From Acanthochromis polyacanthus (Eukaryota > Chordata > Actinopteri > Pomacentridae): 64,000 nucleotides of DNA. This document shows positions 1-12,689 of this stretch, piece after piece (position 1 is the first letter of the stretch; each line of letters opens with the position of its first letter). Under the pieces are notes generated by a model. That model was not told where the DNA came from. It worked only from the letters and a program-made list of their open reading frames with translations, and did not search any database. The DNA lies in NCBI RefSeq assembly GCF_021347895.1, contig NC_067122.1, positions 32,649,215-32,713,214 on the forward strand, given 5' to 3'. The position numbers and the translations under genes were made by a program.

Positions 1-508
1 GTGTAACAATGCTTCTCTGTTCCAAGTTGCATAATTCAAAAGCCATCCCTTTCCTGTTGTGTTGTGTTCTGCTTCGCTTCAGGCTGGGTCCTGAGACACT
101 TTGCTGAGTTCTCCTCAATTGAGACATCATTGTACAGAAGAGGAGAGAGAGAGAGAGAGAGAGAAGTGTTTGCCTCCGTTTTGCTCGACCTTCATTGGAG
201 CAAATCACAGTTCCATGTTTACGGCGCAGTAACCCTTTTTTCTTTCATTCCCAGAACACACTTTGCATTTTAATGAGGGCCTGGCCTGCATACTAAGTGC
301 ACATTAAGCAGGCTCTGTGGGGGTGAGTGCGGCGATACATCACGGTCAAAGTGAAGAAGCGCTCTTCAAATTTTAAAGTGAACAAAAGCTGAAGTTTTTC
401 AGTTCATGGGTGCAGGGGGGATTGAGAAGAGGGAAGGGGAGGGTGGATGTAAATAGATGTTGTGATGAGAGATGATTGGAGAGATCTGGGGAGGCAGGAA
501 TGGCGAGT
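1..508. other. Noncoding sequence, no gene seen
   Basis: I see no convincing coding region, RNA gene or mobile-element terminus here. A short (GA)n tract lies at about 143-166. Small open frames lack any recognisable domain and are interrupted by stops in all contexts. Confidence 0.5.
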
Positions 509-568
<60 letters not shown>

Positions 569-607
569 TGTGTGTCTGTGTGTCTGTGTGTGTGTGTGTG
601 TGTCTGT

Positions 608-650
<43 letters not shown>

Positions 651-734
651 TGTGTGTCTGTGTGTGTGTGTGTGTGTGTCTGTGTGTCTGTGTGTGTGTG
701 TGTGTGTGTGTCTGTGTGTGTGTGTGTGTGTGTG
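509..734. repeat. Compound (TG)n/(TC) microsatellite
   Basis: About 225 bases of TG dinucleotides are interrupted at quasi-regular spacing by single TC units, giving a TGTGTCTGTG pattern. The open frames crossing it encode only Cys-Val or Thr-His runs and are low-complexity artefacts. Such tracts can adopt Z-DNA and are length-polymorphic. Confidence 0.95.
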
Positions 735-2008
735 GGGTTGGGTTGCTTTAAAGGTGGGGACATAGAGAAGAGTTCCATTTCAGGCTTCCTGAATAGTTTA
801 TTGTGAAGGTGATTCCAGCTGAAGTGGTAGTAGTGACTGCTGCTAATGAGAGGACAGAGGAAGTCTGAGGTGTACACACAATAGACTGACCAGCTACACG
901 CTGACTGAATCCACTAACTAATACATTCCAATCACTACAGTAAATGGATTTGCAGTTATATTCAAATAAATGTACTAAAAGGAAATACAGTGCACGTGAT
1001 AAGCAACAACATGTTAATGCAGTTATCTCCAGTGTGTAGAAAGGACAGCGCGAGAACACCAAGCTTCACTTGTGATGTAAATGAAGGAATTTACATATGT
1101 TGTCCACGGCACAGGTTAGGGTAACAGACTTAGCCAGGCTGGTTAGCGAGTTAAAATATTATCATTTAACTAAAAAACATATTGAGATAGTATGTCATTG
1201 GTAATGATATGTCAGAGAACAAGTTTTAAAGAATGATCCGGTAAAATGTCATGATGGGAGGGAAACGACAATGCCCCGATATGAACAAATGCTTCAGATT
1301 ATTCCAGTAATCTTTCTAGATCAAATATTTTCAGCAAATGTTTTCCCACTCTACGATCAAATCATTGTTGTAAGACCACAAATATTTTGTCCATTACAAG
1401 TATTTTGTCCTTCATGCCTCATGTGGACACTCCAACGCTTTGGACTCATCTAACTTTGGGCAGTCTGTGGTATTATGGCTCTGTCTCACACTGTCTGACT
1501 GATGTGACCCTTCTCAAATCAAAGCTGAGGCTGGCACTTGTAATACTTATTTTATTATTATTTAAACATGCTGAAGCAAGCATATTTAAGCACACAACCA
1601 CTCTCAATTCATTTTTCCGAACCTCTATTCTGTACTGGCAAGACAATGAAAACATCAGCTGTTGCTGATGAGTAAATATTTTCAAGCCCACTTACAAAAG
1701 AAATTAAAGTCCCTTTCATACATGGGGCATGGAACATTGGTGGCTTTATCAATCCATTAAATTGACAGTACTGTACACATTAACCCTTTTCAAACATGTT
1801 TCAGCTTTACGTTTTTTCCCTCACGGCTGCATTCACAGTGCCAGAAAGTGCTGCAGTGAGCACACAAAATCTATCATTCATGCGTGACCAGTCAATACAC
1901 CAAGCGATGTATGGTATATGATAATGCAACAGCGGAACAAAACAAAACCAATAGCAACTGATCAAAGAGTTCAAATAACGAACACTACAGTTTATCTGAT
2001 TTTTTAAA
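735..2008. other. Noncoding sequence, nothing recognised
   Basis: AT-rich unique-looking sequence. No ORF with a recognisable domain, no terminal inverted repeat and no RNA gene is visible. Confidence 0.45.
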
Positions 2009-2255
2009 CATCCATCCATTGATCCATACACCACTGAATCCTCTGTAGGACCATGAGGCTGGAGTCTATCCCAACGGACTGACGGTGAAGGCAGGGGATG
2101 CTCTGGACAAGTCACCAATGTATCACAGGTTTACATATACAGACAAACAAACACACTCACATTCTCACCTATGGACAGATTAGAATCACCAGTTAACCTC
2201 AGCATGGTTTTGGACTGTGGGAGGAAGCAGGAGGACTCGGTGAGAACTGCACCCT
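2009..2255 (-). repeat. tRNA-related teleost short repeat (SINE-like), truncated
   Basis: Read on the minus strand this matches the body of a repeat found three more times here (2866-3192 plus; 24115-24453 and 42727-43065 minus). Shared blocks are the CTTCCTCCCACAGTCC block, the TAACCTCAGCAT block, the CAGTTGGGATAGACTCCAGCC-like block and the terminal GGATGGATG. The tRNA-like head is missing, so this copy is 5'-truncated. I recognise it as a common fish dispersed element but do not assign a database family name. Confidence 0.7.
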
Positions 2256-2865
2256 AATCAGCAGCAAGTAAAGACACCAGGAGCTGCTCACCTTCTTCCA
2301 GTCAACGCTCCACTCTGTGAAAGCCTGGTTCAGATGATCACTCAGTGCCAAGTGTGTCATTGCAGCAGCATTCCCTGGTCAGGTCCCCAGCATTGTCCCT
2401 CACTAGAATTTTGCTTTGAATTTCACTGCATGTGCCATATCTGCTCTCTGTATGAATCCATTGGATTTACCATCCTGCCTCATTCTTCCTCACAGATACA
2501 TTTCTTCCATCCACACACAGGCTGCCTGCTGCCATGCAGACTCCTTCCTGTCCCTTCCAACCCCATCCTGCCAGCTAAGCTCCCTACTCTGTAGTCTGGG
2601 TTTTTTTCTGTATTGTGTTCACTGTTCTGTCTCATTAGGTTATTCCCAGTAGCTTTACTAATCTTGTCATACATGGTTTTGGTTAGCATAAGCTTAGTCT
2701 TCTTGTTTGTGTATTCCTTTTAGCTTTCCTATCCTTGTCTTACATGTTTGTTCCTAACCTGCTCTGTCACCTAGCCTTTAGTTTAGTTTGTTTGGTGGTT
2801 CTGTCTCCTTAATTCACTGCACTGGTGTGTTTAGTTTCCATGTTCTTGACCCCAGTACAAGGTCT
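2256..2865. other. Noncoding sequence between two short repeats
   Basis: C/T-rich sequence without a supported gene. The tandem CTGTCTC/TAGTTTAG-rich part at 2590-2830 resembles decayed retroposon sequence, but I cannot assign it. Confidence 0.3.
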
Positions 2866-3192
2866 CCACAGTGGCTTGGTGGTTAGCACTTTTGTCTTGC
2901 AGCGAGAAGATCCCCGATTCATGTCCCAGCCTTTCTGCATGAAGTTTGCATGTTCTCCCTGTGCATGTGTGGGTTTTCTCCAGCTTCCTCCCACAGTGCA
3001 AAAACATGCTGAGGTTACTGGATAATTCTAAATTGCCCGTAGGTGTGCGTGTGATTGTCTGTATATGTAACCCTGTGATAGACTGTTACCTGTCCAGGTG
3101 TCCCCTGCCTTCACGCTCAGTCAGCTGGGATAGACTCCATCCACCCGTGACCCTAATGAGTATTTAGCGGTGTATAGATAACGGATGGATGA
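2866..3192 (+). repeat. tRNA-related teleost short repeat, near full length
   Basis: The 5' end has a tRNA-like head with an A-box-like TGGCTTGGTGGTTAGC and a degenerate B-box (GATTCATGTCC). The body follows (GCATGTTCTCCCTGTGCATG, CTTCCTCCCACAGTGC, AGTCAGCTGGGATAGAC) and it ends in ACGGATGGATG. This is SINE-like organisation; transcription would be by RNA polymerase III if the boxes were intact. Other copies in this window are listed separately. Confidence 0.75.
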
Positions 3193-4436
3193 CCTCCGTA
3201 AAAAGCTGTGCACATTGCTTTTCATATCCTGTAAACACCTTCTGCAGATGTTTATGCTTTCCCTGCTTTCCTCATTCACACTAGTGTCTGTACCGGAGTT
3301 GTCCCTCAACAACCACAGCAGCAGTCAGGTTTTAATATAGACATTTCATTTTGCTGCCTAAAATTATTTGAAACTGCAAATAAAAAGGCATGAAAAAGGT
3401 GTGGTGTGATTTTGGCATGCAAACTGTGTATTAAGCATCTCTGATGTGTACCAATATGTTGTACCAATATTGGTGCTGAAAAGTAGAAAATCCTTCAAAT
3501 CCTTTCACACAACTCAAAACGCCTTAGTCCACCTGTTTTAGTTGCCATCAGATTAAAGGAACAGAGTTTAATAACAATGACTTAATCTCTATGTAACCAT
3601 TCAAAATCTGTCTCGAGCTATCATGAGACCCTACAAGAAGAAAGCAGACATTTTCAATTAGTGTAGAAGGAAAGATGGTTAATTAAAATGGTCTCAGATA
3701 GAAGCATTTAATGCATGTTCACTGATGACCCACAAGACTGCATTTATTTTTTTCTTGACATCATTGAAAATAAAGAAGGGAAAATCAGTCTCCCTGTAAT
3801 AATTCTGTCTCCTCTCTTGTCACCCACTGTACTGACTTCACAGTTACATTCTTGGTTGCTGTGGTGGCAGAGTTGGCACATGCCAAGTCTGCTCACACTC
3901 AAGCAAAATCCTCTGCAGAGCACCAGAAGTCTAACCGACACCAATTTGTCCTGTTGATTAGCAGGAGTCAAACCGCAGCTGACAATATCAACTGTTTCCT
4001 GGGGCTGTGACAGTTGTCAGCACCACAGCACTGAACCACATTAAACAAAATACTACTCAGTTCAACTCGCTGCTTCACGCTGAAATGCTTTCTGCTTTAT
4101 AATGTGTCCGGACAACTCAAGGCCTTTATGAATTCCAACTGCCCAGTAATTACATGAACATTTATTTTTCCATGATCCAATTTCAGCCCACTTTTGTGAG
4201 TACAGGTCAGGGCTTCATCCAATCAAATGTAGGAATTACTTGTCACTGGGATTTTTAAACTAAAATATTAATTATCCTAATTATTTTAATTGCTTCAAAG
4301 AACAGCTTTCATTCATGCTTTGGAGAAGATCGTCAAAACCTACTGTGCACTCCTACTCAGGTGTTTATTCCTGTTTTTAAACTGCTCCTGATGATTAGAA
4401 CTCTGCTGGGAATCATGTTAGACCAGGTGTAAACTA
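3193..4436. other. Noncoding sequence, nothing recognised
   Basis: Unique AT-rich sequence. No domain-bearing frame, RNA gene or element terminus was recognised. Confidence 0.4.
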
Positions 4437-4954
4437 ACCGTGACGTCACCCGTTGGTTTCAACGCCGAGAAAATGAAGCCCGGATTTTGCTACTTCCTGG
4501 TCGCCGTTTTGGATTTTTTGGAGCCAGTGACGTAAAAAGCGTCATCAAACAGACTGGACCGGAGAGCAACTAGGGGCAGGATTGGCTGAGGACTCTCTTA
4601 TCCCGCCCACATTTTACCACAGAGGCTTCTGTTGCTGTCTATCAAGTATAGCCACGCCCCCTGACTCTGCCAACTTTAACGATTTATTTAAAATTCAGTA
4701 TTGATTTATTTTAAGATCGGCCACCTGATCTCTCATTTTGACCATGAAAATTAACGGGAAAAAAATCCTGAGCTGTAGAACATCAGTCTATCAAATTTTG
4801 TTTTTTCCAAAAATGAATTGGGGTCTATGGAGAAAAAGCTTTTTGGAGCCAACCCTAGCGGATGGCGTGATATTGCAAGTTTTTGACACTTCCAGGTTGG
4901 CTTCAATTCTGGAGCCAGATGCTACGTCCATCTTTATGTACAGTCTATGTGTTA
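4437..4954 (-). repeat. Dispersed teleost repeat, probably nonautonomous DNA element
   Basis: Minus-strand reading begins at CATAGACTGTACATAAAGATGG and continues through 'GCATCTGGCTCCAGAATTG' to 'GTGACGTCACGGTTAG'. I recognise this as a widespread fish repeat whose intact copies have a CATAGACTGTA-type end on both sides. Here only one such end is visible, so the other looks lost near 4437. The open frame inside encodes nothing recognisable. Confidence 0.5.
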
Positions 4955-6432
4955 GACTATCCAAGTAATACAAGTGTAGCGGTCACAAAATGTTGACGTG
5001 AATGAAGAAACAGATTAATATGTAGTTCTACATAGTGTCTGGATTAGTTCTAACTCACAAGAAATATTTTAAGATATCAATCAAGCACAGTTTGTAGGTA
5101 ACCTCACTGAACAGAGAAGAGCACTGACAGTGACAATAGAAACAGTCATTTAATGATGACTCGCATAAAGCATGTGATGCTTGTGCAAGGTGAGAAATGG
5201 AGGAAATCTTTTTCACAGTAATTTATACAATTAAAGGTAATGCCACATTTCTGTCATGTTTTCTTCATTCTTCCTTATGCTTTGAGATTTGATTAGAGCT
5301 CTTTTACATAAGTCGTCCTGTTACACCTCATCCTAGAGTCAACTACCATCAGACCTTTGCAGAAGAAGTAGCACCAACTGTTCTTCTGCACAATGTGCAA
5401 AGATGGGACCCTTAGCCTTTTAGTCCAGCTAAATGGAAGTCTGTGATGTATCAGCATCAAAAAGACCATATATCCAGTGTTATTCTGCTTTTGCAAACTG
5501 TCAAGTTGTTTATGGTGGGTGCACAGACAAAAAAGTCCAGGAAATCTCCATCATTTTGTTGCTTTGAATTACAAACTCACCAAGCAGCCCCAGTCTTCCC
5601 AGCAATGTGATTTGTATTGTTTCAGTTTCAATGGGATTTTTCTTAAATGGCTGGTTGGAAGTATTTTTAATAAATATACTGATGTGTGACAACATGACAA
5701 ATCTCCCATATGTTCTGACATGATCATAATTACTGATACTACAGTGAATACCTTTGACTCATACTGGAAAACATCACCCAGTGAGTTCTAATAAAATGTG
5801 TCACTTGTCTGAAACTCAGTACTAAGAGCCTTCATTCAGCCTTTACTTTTAGGTGGATAAGCAATTATTTATTTGAAAATAGCCAGTGATGTGTGAGTTA
5901 CGGTGCTGTCGGTAAAGAGCCACAGAGGAGGAGGAAACCTGCACTCGCTTTGGTGCCATGTGTTTAGCCGGGAGGAATATCACACATGATTTAACCGCTG
6001 AACCACTGAGAGGAAGGTCAGGGCCAGAGGGGAGGAACTGTGTGTGCGCACGTGTGTGTGTGTGTGTGTGACAGAGAGAGAGACATTGTACAGTATTACT
6101 CTGTATTACTCATATTGTAGGAACAGAAATCTGTTCACACACCCTACGTTGTGGGGACCACAAATACATCCCTATCATGTAGAACATTATAATAAGGTTG
6201 ACGATTAGATTAACCCGTTTAATCCCACTGGAAACAATTGTTGCTGCTCATTTTTCTGTTAATTTTTATGCTCTAAAAATGTTGTTTTGGCTTTAGGCAG
6301 CTCATGCAAGTTGTAAAATAAAAGAATGCATTGTCTCCTCTCAGTTGTGTCAATGTCATGTGACCAGAGTGAATGGTCACATGACGAGGCCTCTTTACTT
6401 CCTGTCTGCATCGGTGGAAGGAGATGTCTGTA
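4955..6432. other. Noncoding sequence with a short (GT)n
   Basis: No gene supported. A (GT)10-type tract lies at about 6052-6071, next to a short GA run. The rest is unique-looking AT-rich sequence. Confidence 0.4.
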
Positions 6433-7192
6433 GCTGTGTCCGAAATCGCATACTAACGTACTACATACTAACGTACTACATACTACATTCTCAATGAGTA
6501 CATACTGTATACTACGTACTATAAGTATGATTAGAATGCCGACCGTTCACACTGTAGTATACTACTACGTTTCCCATAATGCATTTCAAACCTCCGACGA
6601 CAAAAACCGGAAGTACGGCTATCAAATATCTCGGCTCAATGCCGGCTTCAGGTCGATTTTACGCTAACAAACAGTCGCATAATTAATGTGGTAATTTCAA
6701 GCCGGCACTCCTCATGCAGTTATTAGCCAGATTATGTGAATCGTTTCAATTGTAGCTGCAGGCTACTGGAGGTAGCTGCTACTTGTTCTGTATGCAAAGC
6801 GAGCTGCTGCAACTAGCTGCTAGCATTCAGTAGCACGTTGTGAGGCGTCTGACAAATTTAAAACGTTGGTCAGAAAACGCCTATTTCTCAAATCTGTGGG
6901 GTGATTAGGATGACTACTTAACCACATAAAATAAAATAAAAATCGCCCTGGTCCGGCCACGTATCCCGCGGAGGCTTCCATTTCGGTGGATAGCTCGCAA
7001 AGCATTATGGGGCGGTTGAGTATGACTAGTGTGGTCACCGCGCATACTTAAAAATTTTCCGGATATAGTATACATCTGGGTATTTCTCGCATACTCAGTC
7101 TTTTCATACTATCTAATGTGAACGCACTACATACTTATTTTGACGTCACATTTAGTATGAGTAGTACGTTAGTATGCCATTTCGGACACAGC
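6433..7192. mobile_element. Nonautonomous DNA transposon with TIRs and 5-bp target duplication
   Basis: The ends are inverted copies: GCTGTGTCCGAAAT begins at 6433 and ATTTCGGACACAGC ends at 7192. The match extends inward over about 30 bases (GCATACTAACGTACTAC). The flanks carry the same pentamer CTGTA at 6428-6432 and 7193-7197. The 760-base interior has many TACTAC/GTATACT subrepeats near both ends and no transposase; a minus-strand 72-codon frame has no recognisable domain. It was presumably mobilised in trans. I do not assign a superfamily with confidence. Confidence 0.85.
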
Positions 7193-7197
7193 CTGTA

Positions 7198-9158
7198 TGA
7201 AACTTGTTCAAGAGGAAGCAAATAAAATAACAACAGAAAAACTGACATAATTTGTACGTGCATTTTTTAAAGGGTCTCCTATTGATATATAATGAAAATT
7301 ATATGCCTTCATCCATCATTTGATCCTAAGAAGAGTCATAGTGTCGACATGCTCGGTGGCAAATGTTTTGGCTGTTTATGTGATTGTGATTGTGTGTTTT
7401 TTTTTTTACACTGGGTAATAGCGTAGGATTAGGCAAGTACTTGCTGTGGTTAGGGTAAGTTTCCAGAAAATAAATAAGCTACTGCAATGTAATCTGAAGT
7501 GTTGGAAGCAGGACTGTATGTGAGTGTGTTGGTGTTTGTCAGTTCTACCCCATTCACAGAGAGTCAGCCCTACGTGGAACACAGAGGCTGTAATATGACA
7601 GAGAGAAGGTTAGGCCGTGTGGAAATCTAGGTGTTGCTCTTAATAAGCTAAGGGTATTTTAGTGTCTTGATATCAGCAATGTCATGTCTTTGCTTGGACT
7701 TTGCTAAAGCCAGTGATTTTCAGTACACATGCTATTTTGTTATTGGTTAAGCTTATCACAAATGCTGTACATTTGCCATTTTCAAAGTTCAGAGGGTAAA
7801 AACACTGAAGAAACTCTTGTAAATGTAACATAAAGGGGTGCTCCACCTATTTTTAACATGAAAGTTTATTTTTTGTTTATATGAAAAACATATAATTAGT
7901 ATAACCTATCTGCTGCTACACAGATAAAAGCCTAGACATTTAATTACTGCGAACTGATTTTTCTTTTGGTTTTGATGAAGACAACTTAGATCTACAAATG
8001 AGATGAGACAGATCAAACTAGCAGTGAATATACGTGTTAGTACGGCGGTGGTGGTGAGAGGTGATCAGAGAAACATTCCAGAAATGTTCCAAAACTGACT
8101 AGAGACATGCAGCAAAACAGAAAAACCAAACCTGAACAAACTTTCAAGAAAATCAGCGAAATAAAATGCTAATTAACATGTGTTTTCTTGTACTACCATT
8201 TGATGATGATAAGGAATTGGTTGATCTAGAAAAGCAGCTTGTGGAGCTAAATCTCCACTGAGTTCCATTAAAACTGTGCAGAAGAAGATACAAAGACGTG
8301 GTGTAATTGAGAGAGTTCCAGTGAAACCAGAAAAGGTGAAAAAAAACATTATTTCTGCCACTCTTGAGATATATGTTATATTTCCACATTGCTAAACACG
8401 GGTCTGATTTCTCTCTCTAGTGCAGCTAAAGAACTTTGATGTTTGGCAACATTTTAGTCTTAATTTTTTTTTCCTTTTTTGCAGGTTTTTAATGCACACA
8501 TTAAAAATATGCATAAACATACGAGGACTGCAACATACTTTATGAGAACGACCCGTCGTTTGCCTTTTTTTTAACCTTTTATCCAATCTTTTATCTGATT
8601 GTCTCTTTATCCTCCAACAAATAACTATAATTCAAATGAAACTATACTGGAGACAAATGCCATCTTCTATTTGCCATCTGTAAAAAGGCAGTTGTGACCA
8701 TGTACCTCATAATGGTTTAAAAAATGTTTTAAAAAAAAGCTCTCAGTGAAGTTTTTGAGGCATGAAACAAAAACATTAAAGAATGAAGAAAGGCACACCA
8801 ATGAACAGTAGAGATGGGATTTACGTGTCTTTGCAGGGAGAAGGATCTTGAGGAGCCGTTCCTTTCAGAGAGCTGTTCAAAAGACTGGCTCCTTTTATGT
8901 TCATTTATTTTTTTTTTAGAAGTCAGCCAGGGGTAACTCATTCGTATCAAGGAAACAGTCACTGGTAGCAGTTATCAGATACGATGTAGATCAGAACAAT
9001 TCAAACGTACACATGCCACCAGGATGTACTCTATTGGATTTTATTTACAGTTTTTCTATGCATATCTACATTTTATTCTTGTTTATTACTTACATGTATT
9101 TTTTTCTGTATTGTTAAAATGTTCTCTGCTTTACATTGTTTTTGTTATTATGTACATA
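7198..9158. other. Noncoding sequence with a possible hAT-like remnant
   Basis: No gene supported. The segment at about 8815-8895 (GAGCCGTTCC...GACTGGCTCC) and another at 11540-11615 (AAAGAGCCATTT...CGCGAATACTG) resemble the two ends of a fish repeat with GAGCC-rich termini. If so, the elements at 9159-11097 would lie inside it. This is weak and by eye only. Confidence 0.3.
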
Positions 9159-9473
9159 CACTAATGTTCAAAAGTCCTACTTTTATCCATGTGCTAACAT
9201 AACTGCACAAGGGTTTTCTAATCATCAATGAGCCTTTCAGCACCATTAGCTAACACAATGTAGCATTAGAACACAGGAGTGATGGTTGCTGGAAATGTTC
9301 CTCTGTACCCCTATGGAGATATTCCATTAAAAATCAGCTGTTTACAGCTACAAAAGTCATTTACCACATTAACTATGTCTGCACTGGATTTATCATTAAT
9401 TTAAGGTTATCTGCATTGCAAGAAACTGCAATAAAGACATTTATAAGTGAACCCAAACCTTTCAAAGGTAGGG
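9159..9473. mobile_element. Tc1-type MITE, copy 1
   Basis: Short element bounded by CACTAATGTTCAAAAG at the left and a degraded inverse at the right, with TA on both sides. Its core (AGCATTAGAACACAGGAG, GGAATATCTCCATAGGGG in inverse) is shared with the copies at 45252-46182 and 54568-54930. It has no coding capacity. The TA flanks and CACTACCGTTCAAAAG-type ends point to Tc1/mariner mobilisation. Confidence 0.75.
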
Positions 9474-9490
9474 TATATATGTATGATATC

Positions 9491-11097
9491 CAGTCATGTG
9501 AAAAAATTAAGACATCCCATTAAATATTCAATTCTTTATTAAGAAATGTTCACATATTGATGTCTAATCTTGTTTTTTTATCTCTGGAAAAGAATATGAT
9601 TTAATTGCAGGTAAACAACAAAAATTATTCTTGTTTCTCTCATCAAACAAAAGATATCAACAAAAATACATATTCCAACAGAAGAAATAATTAGGACACC
9701 CTACCCATTAATAGCTGGTGTTACCCCATTTGGCTGAAATAACTTCCGTGAGACGCTTCTTGTAGCATCTACCAGTCTCTGTCATCGGTCTGAGGAAAGT
9801 TTGCCCCCCTCCTCAATACAAAATTCTTTTAACTTCGAGATATTTGTGGGGTTTCTTGCGTGTGCAGCCCATATCAAGTCACCCCACCGCATCTCATGGG
9901 ATTAAGATCTGGGCTCTTTGGCCATTCCTTGATTCTCCATTTCTTAGTTTTCAGCCAGTCCTTGGTGGATTTACTGGTATGTTTTGGGTCATTGTCATGT
10001 TACAGGGTCCAGCTTCGCTTCAGCTTTAATATTTTCACAGAGTCTCACATTTTCCTCAAGCACCCTCTGATACATGGCAGAATTCATGGTGGATTCTATA
10101 ATGGTGAGCTGGCCAGGTCCTGCTGCAGCAAAGCATCCCCAAACCATGACACCTCCACCTCCATGCTTTACAGTTGGTATGATGGGTTATTTTTTTTGGT
10201 TTTTGATTTATGCCAAACATGTCCTCTGTTCTGGTGTCCAAATAATTCAATTTTAGACTCATCTGTCCAAAGAACATTATTCCAGAAGCCTTAGTCTTTG
10301 TCTTTGTTCTCTCTGGCAAACTTCAGTCTGGCCTTCATGTTTCTCTTAGAGAGCAACGGTTTCCTTCTTGCACGCCTCCCATGAAAGTTAAACTTGTGCA
10401 GTCTCTTTCTGATTGTAGAGGAAACCTACACATCAACGGCAGCAAGAGGCTGCTGTACATCCCGTGATGACATTTTAGGGTTTTTGGAGACTTCTTTTAG
10501 CGTCTTGCGGTCTGCTCTCTGGGTGAACTTGCATGGACCTGGGCAAAATGACAGTTGTTTTGAAAGTCCTCCACTTGTAGACTATTTTCCGGACAGTGGA
10601 ATGGCTAATTTCAAATTCTTTTCAGATCTTTTTAAATGCCTTTCCAGACTCATAAGTTGCGACAGTCTTCTTTCTGATGGCCTCAGACAGCTCTTTCGAT
10701 CTTGCCATGGAGTTCATTGTGACTTCAACAGTCAGGAGCACTAGAAACTAAATGTCTGAGGCCTAAATAGGACAAACTTCTTTACAAATGCGGACTAATG
10801 ATGTTCTAATCATGTGCACCTGATGTGATACAGCTGTGTGATTTTAGCCATGTTAAGTGGGAATAAATGTGGGGGTGTCCTAATTTATTCCTCACCAGAA
10901 ATTGCATTTTTTTAAATTACATTTTGAAGAAACTTTTAAAAAGTCTTCTCTTCAATTTTCATTGTTCAGTCATATTACTTGAATCTCTCAGTATTTTTAA
11001 AAATTGATATTAAATGTCCAAATGTCTAATTAAGTTTAAAAACAAACAAAAAAACATACAGGCTTTCATAGGGTGTCGTATTTTTTTCACATGACTG
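9491..11097 (-). mobile_element. Tc1-type transposon, full length but decayed
   Basis: The ends are CAGTCATGTGAAAAAA at 9491 and its inverse ending at 11097, followed by TA at 11098. The left-hand TA has become TC. The length of 1.6 kb is typical of the family. A second ATTAGGACACC motif lies inside each end (about 9691 and 10876), suggesting an IR/DR arrangement. The gene inside is on the minus strand and is broken. Confidence 0.85.
9708..10708 (-). pseudogene. Tc1 transposase pseudogene
   Basis: Minus-strand translation starts at 10708 with MARSKELSEAIRKKTV and shows the paired helix-turn-helix region of Tc1 transposases. Further down it shows LWTDES (first catalytic Asp), [10 protein letters not shown] (second Asp) and SPDLNP, all of the DDE_3 catalytic domain. 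The span of about 1.0 kb equals the usual 340 residues. Several stops and frameshifts interrupt it (for example KKI-stop-KEFEIS in the DNA-binding half), and the Glu of the triad lies in a shifted, degraded segment. It is not expected to make active protein. Confidence 0.9.
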
Positions 11098-11099
11098 TA

Positions 11100-12689
11100 T
11101 GGTGGTGTAAGCTGTTTGTTGGCCTGGTCTTGAAAGAAATGTTTTTCTGACAAATACTGCATTTTGCTCAACCTTGCATGTCGTCCCCAGAAAGATGCAT
11201 CCAAATGCTGCTACGTTTCCTTTGACTCTGGCTCATTTTGTGTGTTTTTTTTTTCCATAGCTAATATCTCCTTGTCCCTGATAAAGTGGTATATTTGGCT
11301 CTGCTCCGGTCTCCAGTCAGTAGGAATCCAGTGGTGCTCATACTCTTTAAGTTAGTTGCATATAGAGCTGCGTTCTCATGAAGGGAGCTGCTGTGGACGA
11401 CTCCAACTCAGAGATGTCATTAGTCGTTCACACGAAGGCAGCGTGGACATCTCAGACTCATGGGGCACCCAGGTGACACAGGAACACACTGTGGACAACC
11501 TGCACATACGAACAGCTCACAGCTGCGAACTGGTTCTCATCATTCACTTAAAAGAGCCATTTAAACCAACAACTTAATCGCCAGCGTCACATCACTCGCG
11601 AATACTGTTTGCATCCTAAACGTACTACGAACAGCCAATTTAGCTTTCTAAATCTGTGTTTTTTTAGACCGTCTTAAGTTCAATAAAGCATCTACTTGTA
11701 AGTAAATATTTTTTCTTTTACCACCTGGCTACATATATTTTTGCTGGAAGTAAGAGGTGAGAGAGTAGGAGAAACAACACGAGATAGATGGAGAGAAAAG
11801 CAATGCCTGGCTTTCCTCCATTTGGGATCAGTAGGCCAGGAAGCGCCTGAAGAGAGCGGCTATGCTATCTCACTCCACCTACGCCCCTGAACCTGCCATG
11901 GCCCCAAAAACACACTGCAGGCTGCCCCTGGGGCCCACCCAGCACCCACAATGGCTTCAGGAGCCAGAAGCCTCCAGATGATGCAGGGTGGAGAAGGTCA
12001 GAGTTCAGAGAGAGAGTTTACAAGAGAAACTATAAGGAAACATAAAAAGTATATTTCCGGTTAACTCTATATTTATTTTCAGAGTCTGGATGAAAACTAT
12101 AAGCTGGAGACATGCCACAGTTTATATATCAGCTAGATCTGAAGAGTCAGTAAGTGTTTGTGCCAAAAGGTCAAGGCTTCAGTGAAAGATTGATATATTT
12201 TTCATGCTGTAAACCTGTTTTGGTTTCTTAAACTGGGTGAAATGTTTTCTGAAAAGACAAACCAAAGTCTGAACTATCAGTGTTGTTTGGCTAACCCTGC
12301 AGCAGCAACAGCAGCATTGAACAGGCTTCCGAACATCTCTGAAAGATGGGCTATATGTTGTCTTGTCTGCACATTTGCATTTTTTCTCCCTGATTCTTTG
12401 TTCACAGCTTTCAGGTCTGAAATTAATTGGAGAGATTTTGAGGAAAATGTTTGGAACTTACAACTTTATCCAACCTGAGAGAGTTACCCAATAGTGGTAA
12501 AAAGAAAGAAAGACAGACAACACAAACTACACAAAAAAGGCAGAGTCAGAAAGAAAGAGTACCACAATTGAGCCTTGATTTAACAATTGATTATTTTTTT
12601 CTTGCTCTGTCATTATACTCAGAGTAACACGGGACAGTTCCATTATATCAAACAAAGTTTTACAAATCTGGTCTACTATCGGGCATCCT
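11100..12689. other. Noncoding sequence, no supported gene
   Basis: Unique-looking sequence without a recognisable domain. The segment 11760-12060 is GC-richer and GA-rich but shows no coding signal. See also the possible hAT-like fragment at 11540-11615. Confidence 0.35.

Noticed and set aside
404..877. Thr-His-rich and Cys-Val-rich frames around the TG tract
   Set aside because: Low-complexity translation of a microsatellite; the same holds for frames at 13728-14464, 19521-19797, 20089-20415, 28518-28813, 49300-49819 and 59475-59816.
2866..2960. Functional tRNA gene
   Set aside because: The A- and B-box-like motifs belong to a tRNA-related short repeat; no cloverleaf or anticodon arm can be drawn with confidence. 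The same applies to 56600-56675.
6820..7038. 72-codon minus-strand frame inside the 760-bp element
   Set aside because: No recognisable domain and not positioned like a transposase; treated as chance.
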